A stretch of DNA of 12,895 bases, from NCBI GenBank assembly GCA_022732315.1, contig JAIJUV010000064.1, positions 1 through 12,895 on the forward strand, read 5' to 3'. How positions within the stretch are numbered: the first letter of the stretch is position 1; each line of letters opens with the position of its first letter. Position numbers and translations under genes: made by a program. Positions 1 to 6,239 of the stretch are shown here, piece by piece. The notes under the pieces were generated by a model. The model was not told the origin of the DNA. It did no database searches and was given only the letters and a program-made list of their open reading frames with translations. This DNA is from Prevotella sp. GTDB taxonomy: Bacteria > Bacteroidota > Bacteroidia > Bacteroidales > Bacteroidaceae.

Positions 1-13
1 ATACATTCCCCTC

Positions 14-754
14 TCATTTATTTAGTGTAAACTTGCATTTAGGATAGTTTGAACACCCATAAAAAGAGCCATATCTTCCTTTACGTAAAACTAACTGACC
101 ACCACATTGTGGGCAAACGCCTTGCCTTATTAAACTCTTTGCTCTATATTGCCTGTCGTGAACATTATGCTTGTGCTGTCTTATTTCTTCCTTGTCAGCT
201 ATTGTGTAATATCGTTGAATAGTATTGACAATCCAATCTACTTGTGTAGCATTTAGAATAATGTCATGATATTGAGATATTGCCCAATTTAAATTACATC
301 TGTTTACAACTATATGGTTACTGACATGAACTTTCAACTCTGCTGAATTATTGAAAACAACAATCGGAATTAACGGAATGTCAACAGAACATTTAAGCAA
401 ATGGCGAAGAAATCTTACATGTCCCTCATTCTGCTTTATAGGATTGTAAAATTGGTGTTTACTTTTGTAGATGACCTGCGTCCAATATTCAGAATTCTCG
501 CCACCTAATATCCAGCCTTTATAACCCTTTGTCTCTATAACGAATACTCCATAAGGTGACACGACGATATGGTCAATTTGAGTTGAGTGTCCATTACTCT
601 CAAACAAAAAATCATTGAAAATTGTGTACTCATCTGGTAGTTGTAACATTTTCTTATGCACCAACTTCTCGGAATATTTACCTTTCCACATTGGCATCTT
701 CAATTTAATGAAGATAGCCAATGCAAAGAATACTATCAAACAAATTATTGCCAT
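14..754 (-). CDS. Membrane-anchored NERD-domain protein with C-terminal topoisomerase-type zinc ribbon
   Basis: A 246-aa protein. Residues 2-17 are an uninterrupted hydrophobic stretch followed by K/R residues, so it is probably tethered to the inner membrane with the rest in the cytoplasm. Residues about 25-140 match the nuclease-related (NERD) domain: TQIDHIVVSPYGVFVIETKGYKG has the core D61 and the E74-x-K76 pair of a PD-(D/E)xK-like fold, followed by a W-T-Q segment and NPIKQN. Residues 213-242 form a four-cysteine zinc ribbon (C214, C217, C234, C240) with the GSFYGCSNYPKCKF pattern of the type IA topoisomerase C4 finger, suggesting DNA binding. NERD plus this finger is a known combination, but the substrate is unknown. 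It is the last complete gene of the R-M operon, 12 bp after the previous stop. Its TGA stop is followed within a few bases by GAGAGGGGA and an ATG (positions 6-4), so another gene may start there and leave the window. Domain call is firm; a defence role is inferred from context. Confidence 0.85.
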   Translation of the reverse strand: MAIICLIVFFALAIFIKLKMPMWKGKYSEKLVHKKMLQLPDEYTIFNDFLFESNGHSTQIDHIVVSPYGVFVIETKGYKGWILGGENSEYWTQVIYKSKHQFYNPIKQNEGHVRFLRHLLKCSVDIPLIPIVVFNNSAELKVHVSNHIVVNRCNLNWAISQYHDIILNATQVDWIVNTIQRYYTIADKEEIRQHKHNVHDRQYRAKSLIRQGVCPQCGGQLVLRKGRYGSFYGCSNYPKCKFTLNK

Positions 755-766
755 ATTCTGCCAAAG

Positions 767-1210
767 CTAATATATTCGTTTAATCCATCTTTTACTTGCT
801 TCAAATCCCCATTGGACATGCCATTTTCTACCTGTAACCTTGTCTAAAAGGATAAATTGATACATATTCTTTGTTGGATACAATTCAAATGTTCCACACC
901 CTGTGTCAAGAGACAAATCTTCATCGTTAAGGGTAACAGAGCCTTCTTTGCCATCATCTAACGACCATTGCACAACATCTATTTTCCCCGTACTTGTGTC
1001 TAATTGCAGAAAGTTGTAGATGTTCTCTGTTGGATAGAGTTTGTATCTGTCAAGACCGTGTATGCGGAAATCCACGTCTTCCAATAGGTCATGTATCTTT
1101 ATCAATGTCGAATCTTTCGCAATCTTAGTAGTTTGCGAACCTAACTTACTTTGTGCAGTCGCTCCTAATGTTATAAGCAGGGAGCAAAATATAAACATAA
1201 ATCTCTTCAT
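767..1210 (-). CDS. Exported small protein with two YPTxNxYxF...VQW repeats
   Basis: A 147-aa protein with a clear signal peptide: Met-Lys-Arg, a hydrophobic core (FMFIFCSLLITLG), then ATAQ-S, so cleavage is likely near residue 20. It is probably periplasmic or surface-exposed. The mature part has two copies of one motif: residues 56-82 and 108-134 both read as hydrophobic-x-L-Y-P-T-(E/K)-N-(I/M)-Y-(N/Q)-F, then L-D-x-x-T-G-(K/R), ending V-Q-W. The distance from the Y of YPT to the final W is 24 residues in both copies. Similar YPTxN...LLD..TG..W.VQW motifs occur, from memory, in uncharacterised Bacteroidales proteins; I know no function. One lone cysteine (C105) remains after processing. It lies 18 bp after the ExoX-C-like gene and 12 bp before the NERD gene, so it should be co-transcribed. 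An exported protein in an R-M operon is unexpected. Confidence 0.7.
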   Translation of the reverse strand: MKRFMFIFCSLLITLGATAQSKLGSQTTKIAKDSTLIKIHDLLEDVDFRIHGLDRYKLYPTENIYNFLQLDTSTGKIDVVQWSLDDGKEGSVTLNDEDLSLDTGCGTFELYPTKNMYQFILLDKVTGRKWHVQWGFEASKRWIKRIY

Positions 1211-1228
1211 AGCTACATTATAATTTGA

Positions 1229-1918
1229 TTACTTGAATTTCTCCCAATCAAGATTGAAAGAATCGTTGTTTTGTGAAAGCCATATAAGGTATTGTCGGTC
1301 TGTTTTGCAAACCTCCTCAATGGACTTTCCTTTATATTTCCCGAAACTCATTATATCATTAGGACCAAGTGTTGGTCTATTCTCCATATGATATTCCAAT
1401 ACCTTATCGACATCGGTATATAAGTGTTGGGAATCTATAATCGCCCATTTGACATACTGCCAATCCTTAATGATGACCTCTTTCAAAGTCATATTCTTAT
1501 ATTTACCAAAGCCAATTTTGTCATCAAGACCAAGAACTTTAACAGATTCTGTAGTCTTCTCACCTATGATGTCCAATAACATCCATGAGCCACACCCACA
1601 ACATGGTATTGGTTGCGGTTCAGTATCATTCTTGGTGCACCAACTGTGTTCTGGGTCATTCTCATAGGCATCCGCTCTTTCGCCATTACGGTAATAAAAG
1701 CCAAATACATTTCCAAACTTGCCGCCTCTTCCATGTGGTTCTACTCGTACAACCTCCACATATTGATTACGATACCAGTCGGAAACTCTTCCGTCTGGGA
1801 ATCTTTGAGCAGTAAAAGGCAATGCTCTACCTATATTGTAATAAATCTCCGTTAAGTTCTGATGTGGATACTTGCAATTTACCGCATCAACCAACGTTTT
1901 CTTTTCTTCTTCCGTCAT
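1229..1918 (-). CDS. Protein with twin ExoX C-terminal-like (FGKYKG) repeats
   Basis: A 229-aa predicted cytoplasmic protein with no signal peptide or membrane segment. Two copies of a short module lie in the C-terminal half: residues about 135-160 (IGFGKYKNMTLKEV...WQYVKWAI) and 189-214 (MSFGKYKGKSIEEV...RQYLIWL). The pattern FGKYKG-x-(S/T)-(I/L)-x-E-V-x6-Y-(L/V)-x-W is that of the small domain at the C-terminus of exodeoxyribonuclease X and many stand-alone small proteins; it is thought to help nucleic-acid or partner binding and is not itself a nuclease. The N-terminal half (about 1-120) is not recognised. It carries an aromatic and Gly-rich part (VFGFYYRNG) and a cysteine cluster, CCGCG at 106-110, which with C94 could bind metal. 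The start at 1918 lies 4 bp after the upstream stop and is preceded by AGAAGTAAAG. No catalytic motif is visible, so an accessory or adaptor role fits better than an enzyme. Confidence 0.65.
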   Translation of the reverse strand: MTEEEKKTLVDAVNCKYPHQNLTEIYYNIGRALPFTAQRFPDGRVSDWYRNQYVEVVRVEPHGRGGKFGNVFGFYYRNGERADAYENDPEHSWCTKNDTEPQPIPCCGCGSWMLLDIIGEKTTESVKVLGLDDKIGFGKYKNMTLKEVIIKDWQYVKWAIIDSQHLYTDVDKVLEYHMENRPTLGPNDIMSFGKYKGKSIEEVCKTDRQYLIWLSQNNDSFNLDWEKFK

Positions 1919-1922
1919 AGCT

Positions 1923-2333
1923 TTACTTCTTTAGTTTTTGATATTCCATCTTGGTCATAATTCCTTCTCTGGCTTTATCCATATTTTCGGCATCTTTGTA
2001 GAAAATCCAATGTATTATAGGCTTTCCGCCATAAGCAGAAGAATAGGCTTGTTGGAAGTTCCACCCATTATCAACCATGTAATTTGCGGCATCGACCATG
2101 CTGTTGAATTTGATTTCTTCACCATTTTCATCCACAAATTTCAATTTGCTGCTGAGGTCTCCCCAAATGTTATATGATGCCTTTGTGCCGAAATCGAATA
2201 TGATTTTTAGACCAGAAGAAAGGTCTTTCTCAATACCCTTTACCTCGCAATAATAACGATGTTGTGCAAACACATTGCCAACATTACATATAAGGCATAA
2301 AGCCAACAAATATTTTGTAATAGTTTTGCTCAT
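1923..2333 (-). CDS. Exported small hypothetical protein
   Basis: A 136-aa protein with an N-terminal signal peptide: MSKTITKY, then the hydrophobic core LLALCLICNVGNV, then FA-Q, giving likely signal peptidase I cleavage near residue 23-24. The mature part is short and acidic to neutral. It has a conserved-looking core of FDFGTKASYNIWGD, then KFVDENGEEIKFNSMVDAANYMVDNGWNFQQAY, and HWIFYKD near the end. From memory, this FVDxxGxxIKFNSMxDAANYxxxxGWxFQQAY pattern recurs in small exported proteins of Bacteroides and Prevotella without an assigned function. One cysteine remains after cleavage (C29). The start lies 12 bp after the hsdR stop, and the stop is 4 bp before the next ATG, so it is part of the operon. 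It is the first of the four genes trailing hsdR. I assign no function. Confidence 0.7.
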   Translation of the reverse strand: MSKTITKYLLALCLICNVGNVFAQHRYYCEVKGIEKDLSSGLKIIFDFGTKASYNIWGDLSSKLKFVDENGEEIKFNSMVDAANYMVDNGWNFQQAYSSAYGGKPIIHWIFYKDAENMDKAREGIMTKMEYQKLKK

Positions 2334-2345
2334 ATTTTTCTTGTT

Positions 2346-5312
2346 TTATAATCCTTGTGATATTTTGCTATACACTTGTTGGAAAACCCTTTCATTGATG
2401 GCATTCTGGAAGTTCTTGTTGTCAAGATATTGACGGCAGAACTCGGTACTTTCACTCATCATCTTGATGACGATGCCCATCATGGAAGTGAATCCTTGCT
2501 TTTGTGCGGTTTCCTTGTTGCTGTTCTTCGCTGCATTGACAAAGTTCTGGTCAGCTTGCAAGCGGTTTGGAAGACTGTCTATCTGAACTTTCACAGCTTC
2601 AATATTTTGCCAGTGAATGTCGTTGAACTGTTCAAGAATGTCACTGAGCTTAGCCATTTCTGGCTCTTTTTTTCCTCCTTTGCCTGTTCCCATTGGCATA
2701 GGGTCAACCTCCGTGTCCTTGTTTTCCAATTCTATCTTCCGTTCGCTCATCTTTGTCACTTGCAGTTGGTCGAGGTCAATACACTCCTCCAGACCATCAG
2801 TGAAGTCCTCGCCTTTCAGTTTCGGCAGCTTATGTACCAACAACATATAATAGGTGTTGAGCATTTCCCATTCTTTGCTGCAATATGGTGTTACGGCTGC
2901 AATGAACGGATAATAGCGCAAGAATCCCTTGATGCTGCTCTTGCACTTGATTTGCGAGTTCTCGTCCAACAGCTTGAAACGCTCAACCGACTTGTTGATT
3001 ATCGGGTCAAGCTGCTCACGCTCTACGCCGTTCCAATATTTGGTGTTCAAGTCACGCACCTCTTCCTCTGTATAGATATTATATTTCTCTATCTCGTCTG
3101 TTTGGTCGTTGAGCTTGTTTGGGTCGGCTTCATCTGACAGAATTGTTGTCTTGTAAAACCGCTGGAATGACTTTTGTATCTTGTCAGTATCGTTGTAGAA
3201 GTCGAGCACAAATGTATCTCTTTTCAGCGGATGGCAACGGTTCAAGCGTGACAGGGTTTGCACTGCTGCCACGTCCGAGAGTTCCTTGTCAACGTACATG
3301 GAATGCAACAAAGGTTGGTCGTAGCCAGTCTGGAACTTGTCGGCAACTACCAATATTCTATATGGGTCTTCACCCATGTTCTCCTCTATGTCCTTTGAGG
3401 GGAAACCGTTGATATCGGCTTCCGTCACCTGTTTGCCGTTCCATTCCTTGCTTCCCGAAAATGCCACGATAGCACGGTATGGGCTCTTGCGTTCCTTCAG
3501 CAAAGCCTCAATCTCATAGTAGAAACTAATGGCTCTCAATATGCTGCTGGTCACTACCATCGCCCTTGCCTGTCCGCCAATTTTCCCTTTGTCCAAGACA
3601 GCCGTATGGAAATGGTTGACAATGATTGCTGCTTTCTGCCTTATCGTCTCGGGACGGCTTTCCACATACGCACGGATTTTCTTCTGAGCCTCCTTTTGGT
3701 CAAACTCGGGGTCGCCATTTACGGTCTTAATCACTTTGTAGAAGCTGGCGTATGTCGTGTAGTTCTTCAACACATCCATAATGAAACCTTCTTCTATGGC
3801 TTGCTTCATTGTATATTCATGAAACGGCAGATGTTGCACCTTGCCGTCTGGCTGTGGACATGGTGTACCGAACATTTGCAGAGTCTTTGGCTTTGGTGTT
3901 GCCGTGAATGCGTAGTAGTTGGCATTCTTCACCATCTTGCGACCCTCGATTATTGCGTTGAGCTTGTCTTCAAGGTCGTCCTCGTTCTTTGCTACGTTTC
4001 CCGACAGGGCAATATTCATCTTGGCAGATAGCGAACCGTTCTGGCTGCTGTGTGCCTCATCAATGATAATGCCGAAGTGCTTGTTCTTCAACTCCGAGCC
4101 TATAGCTTCGAGTATGTATGGGAACTTATGCACGATGGTAATGATAATCTTCTTGCCGTCCTGCAAGGCATCCTTCAATGTCTGCGAAGAGTCTGCCCAG
4201 TCCACAAGATTAGACAATCGCTTGAAGGAGTTGATGTTGTCTCGAATCTGGGTATCAAGATTTACGCGGTCGGTCACAACTATCACCGTGTCTAATATAG
4301 GGGTAGTGCCGTCAAGCAATCCCACAAGCTGGTAGGCAAGCCACGTGATGGAATTACTCTTGCCACTGCCTGCCGAGTGTTGGATGAGGAATTTCTGTCC
4401 GACACCACCTTCACGAGTGGCTTTGAGAAGCTGACGAACACAGTCGAGCTGATGGTAGCGAGGCCAAATGATGCTCTCTATTGTCTTCTTTTCTTTTTTG
4501 CCAGTCTTCTTGTTCTTTACTTCTTTCTCCTTAAAAGTGATTTGGGCGTAGTTCTCCAAGATGTCAGAGAGAGAACGTTTACCAAGAATATCCTCCCACA
4601 GGTAAGCTGTGCGCACTCCATTTGGGCTAACAGGATTTCCTGCACCGCCATTCACGCCTTTGTTGAATGGCAAGAACCATGAGGCGTTGCCTTTCAGCTC
4701 CGTACACATCATGATGTCGTCATCGTCCACGGCAAAATGTACGGCGCAACGACGTTTCTGCAAAATTAGTGCCGTCGGGTCTGCTTTCGGGTCTCTATCT
4801 TCCTTGTATTGCTTGATGGCGTTTTCCACGGTCTGCACTGTATAATGGTTTTTCAGCTCCATAGTCATGATTGGCAGACCGTTCAATGAAATGTACACGT
4901 CAATGCTATCCGTTTTCTCCTTGCTGTAATAGAGCTGACGGGTTACGCAGAATATGTTCTTGTCGTAGTATTGCTGTGCAGTTGGGTTGAGTGCTGATGG
5001 AGTTGGATAATACATATCAAATATCTCGGATATGTACTTGAAACCCTTTCGCAGTACGTCTGTCACACCACGCTTGCTTAGGGCTGCACTGAGCCTACTG
5101 AAAAACTTGTGTTCTTCAGTAGGAGAAGTGAAACACGCCGTGTTCTCCACCTTTTCTTTTTGTGTAGAGAGGATGAATCGTTTCACTCGTTCAGTGTCCA
5201 AGCCAAACTCCTTGTTGTAGTCGCTTGATACGCCTTCCTCATAACCTTGGTGGTCACGAAGATAGCTGACGAGTATTGTTTCGAGTTCCTTCTCTGATAT
5301 GTCTGTTGGCAT
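2346..5312 (-). CDS. hsdR: Type I restriction enzyme R subunit (HsdR)
   Basis: A 988-aa motor and nuclease subunit of the Type I R-M complex. With HsdM and HsdS bound to unmethylated targets it translocates DNA using ATP and cuts at a distance. The N-terminal nuclease region carries D138 and E152-x-K154 (TMELKNH), the PD-(D/E)xK signature, and a downstream Q (QYKED) of the RecB-like motif. The superfamily 2 helicase motor has Walker A HSAGSGKS at 312-319, DEAH at 418-421, FTATPKP at about 469-475, QTGYDQP at 661-667 and the arginine-finger motif QTLSRLNR at 685-692. The C-terminus from about 800 is helical and probably docks on the methyltransferase core. Length is normal for the family and no frameshift is apparent, so it looks functional. 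It begins 11 bp after the 72-aa small protein rather than directly after hsdS, because the DUF3990 cassette intervenes. Confidence 0.97.
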   Translation of the reverse strand: MPTDISEKELETILVSYLRDHQGYEEGVSSDYNKEFGLDTERVKRFILSTQKEKVENTACFTSPTEEHKFFSRLSAALSKRGVTDVLRKGFKYISEIFDMYYPTPSALNPTAQQYYDKNIFCVTRQLYYSKEKTDSIDVYISLNGLPIMTMELKNHYTVQTVENAIKQYKEDRDPKADPTALILQKRRCAVHFAVDDDDIMMCTELKGNASWFLPFNKGVNGGAGNPVSPNGVRTAYLWEDILGKRSLSDILENYAQITFKEKEVKNKKTGKKEKKTIESIIWPRYHQLDCVRQLLKATREGGVGQKFLIQHSAGSGKSNSITWLAYQLVGLLDGTTPILDTVIVVTDRVNLDTQIRDNINSFKRLSNLVDWADSSQTLKDALQDGKKIIITIVHKFPYILEAIGSELKNKHFGIIIDEAHSSQNGSLSAKMNIALSGNVAKNEDDLEDKLNAIIEGRKMVKNANYYAFTATPKPKTLQMFGTPCPQPDGKVQHLPFHEYTMKQAIEEGFIMDVLKNYTTYASFYKVIKTVNGDPEFDQKEAQKKIRAYVESRPETIRQKAAIIVNHFHTAVLDKGKIGGQARAMVVTSSILRAISFYYEIEALLKERKSPYRAIVAFSGSKEWNGKQVTEADINGFPSKDIEENMGEDPYRILVVADKFQTGYDQPLLHSMYVDKELSDVAAVQTLSRLNRCHPLKRDTFVLDFYNDTDKIQKSFQRFYKTTILSDEADPNKLNDQTDEIEKYNIYTEEEVRDLNTKYWNGVEREQLDPIINKSVERFKLLDENSQIKCKSSIKGFLRYYPFIAAVTPYCSKEWEMLNTYYMLLVHKLPKLKGEDFTDGLEECIDLDQLQVTKMSERKIELENKDTEVDPMPMGTGKGGKKEPEMAKLSDILEQFNDIHWQNIEAVKVQIDSLPNRLQADQNFVNAAKNSNKETAQKQGFTSMMGIVIKMMSESTEFCRQYLDNKNFQNAINERVFQQVYSKISQGL

Positions 5313-5323
5313 ACGCTTTCAAT

Positions 5324-5542
5324 TTAAAATTCTTTCTTCAGCTCATTGTATAAGTCCACTGGTCCCAAGTGCCAGTATTGGGTACTTTCGGTGGATAGCT
5401 TCTTATAGAGTTTTGAGCGATATATACGGTTGATTGCATCCGTAAGGCTTATGCCCTTGTCTTCTGAGAGCCAAGGGGCAAGCCATCCTATCTTTAATGG
5501 CAGCAACATATACAGGTTGTCCTGTGTTATCTTTGCACTCAT
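5324..5542 (-). CDS. Small third component of the DUF3791-DUF3990 cassette
   Basis: A 72-aa soluble protein with no signal peptide or membrane segment. Visible features are LYMLLPLKIGWLAPWLSEDKG, a predicted helical segment with ISLTDAINRIYRSKLYKKLS, and a C-terminal WHLGPVDLYNELKKEF. This shape (helix, 'xIYxSKLYxxL', then an aromatic-rich end with 'LYNE') resembles a family of about 70-aa proteins that, from memory, commonly accompany DUF3791 and DUF3990 genes in Firmicutes and Bacteroidetes. Its ATG overlaps the TGA of the DUF3990 gene (ATGA), indicating translational coupling, and hsdR starts 11 bp after its stop. A cassette of a large ADP-ribosyltransferase-like protein between two small proteins suggests that this one is an antitoxin or co-antitoxin; that role is inferred. 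It could instead be a chaperone or partner of the DUF3990 protein. Confidence 0.65.
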   Translation of the reverse strand: MSAKITQDNLYMLLPLKIGWLAPWLSEDKGISLTDAINRIYRSKLYKKLSTESTQYWHLGPVDLYNELKKEF

Positions 5543-6027
5543 ATCTTGATGATTTTTGATTCTACAAATTTAATGGCTTGCAGCGACTTCTCCGTATGGA
5601 AAAGATACTGGTCAACCAATTTATATGTCTTTAATTCTTGAATGAGAGTCGGCATACTAATGATGCCGCCCTCATAGAGCGTAAACTGAGTATAAACACT
5701 ATCGTCTGCCACAGGCCCATACACGATGTCGTAGTCGTGGACGAACTCCCTCTCCGTGCGGTTTTTCATTACGAAATTCACCCATTCTTCTGTTGGCTTC
5801 TTAAAGAAAAGTGATTTCATGTCCTTTACAACATCATCGTCCAACTCATAGACATTGATGTAGCCGACAGACACTCCTTTGTCTTTCATTCTTCGCTCTA
5901 CCCATTTCTTCGCCTGTTCGTAAGAGGTTGTTGTGTAGAAACCTGAGCCATAGTCGAGAGAACGGTTTGGCTGACGTATCTCTGGGTTTCTAACTTCCTC
6001 AATACTTCCGTGATATACTTTGCTCAT
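5539..6027 (-). CDS. DUF3990 protein, ADP-ribosyltransferase-like putative toxin
   Basis: A 162-aa protein recognised as DUF3990, a family with an ADP-ribosyltransferase-like fold. The N-terminus VYHGS supplies a histidine (H6) typical of the first strand in H-Y-(E/Q) transferases. DYGSGFYTTTSYEQAKKW (about 25-42) is the second motif, with Y31 in the position that stacks on nicotinamide. YDIVYGPVADD (about 99-109) is a further family hallmark. The C-terminal DQYLFHTE (139-146) offers Q140 as the candidate third residue. The assignment of these three residues as catalytic is my inference by analogy, not shown here. It overlaps both neighbours by 4 bp (ATGA), placing it in a tight three-gene unit, DUF3791 - DUF3990 - 72-aa protein, inserted between hsdS and hsdR. 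Such units are plausible toxin-antitoxin modules. The target (protein, tRNA or DNA) cannot be read from the sequence. Confidence 0.8.
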   Translation of the reverse strand: MSKVYHGSIEEVRNPEIRQPNRSLDYGSGFYTTTSYEQAKKWVERRMKDKGVSVGYINVYELDDDVVKDMKSLFFKKPTEEWVNFVMKNRTEREFVHDYDIVYGPVADDSVYTQFTLYEGGIISMPTLIQELKTYKLVDQYLFHTEKSLQAIKFVESKIIKI

Positions 6028-6239
6028 TTTCTTCTTTCGTTTATCATTTTGTCAATTTCTTCAACCAGCCACTGACCGCCTTGTGTGTGGAGCACATCGT
6101 AGAACTCGCAGAAATGCTCTGCGATACCATATTGCTCAAACAAATTCACCACATCTTCAGTAGCCAAATTCCTTGCCTTTGCGTATTGCTCTATGCAGAA
6201 CGATACAAACATAGCTTTGTCTTGCTGTTCCTTGTTCAT
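6024..6239 (-). CDS. DUF3791 small protein, putative antitoxin
   Basis: A 71-aa soluble protein matching DUF3791: FVSFCIEQYAKARNLATEDVVNLFEQYGIAEHFCEFYDVLHTQGGQWLVEEIDKMI has the family's helical core, F-x-x-YDVLHTQG, and a terminal E-(E/D)-I-D. It has no catalytic motif. I place the start at the ATG at 6239 rather than 33 bp upstream. The 6239 ATG overlaps the hsdS TGA as ATGA, has a strong AGGAAGGAG 7 bp before it, and gives the usual N-terminus MNKEQQDK. Its own TGA overlaps the DUF3990 start. DUF3791 genes typically precede DUF3990 genes, and an antitoxin or regulator made first and coupled to the toxin fits this arrangement; that role is inferred. Confidence 0.75.
   Translation of the reverse strand: MNKEQQDKAMFVSFCIEQYAKARNLATEDVVNLFEQYGIAEHFCEFYDVLHTQGGQWLVEEIDKMINERRK

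Noticed and set aside
1..6. Start of another minus-strand gene (ATG at 6-4) after the NERD gene.
   Set aside because: The purine-rich stretch before it is plausible, but only two codons are in the window, so it cannot be supported as a gene.
2376..3137. A long plus-strand open frame (253 codons) opposite hsdR.
   Set aside because: It is antisense to a well-supported HsdR, has no recognisable domain, and is rich in L, F and C as expected from a complementary strand frame. No promoter or ribosome-binding site was seen.
5539..6239. Reading the embedded cassette as DarT-DarG.
   Set aside because: DarT is a different transferase family and DarG has a macrodomain. Neither small protein here is large enough or has macrodomain motifs.
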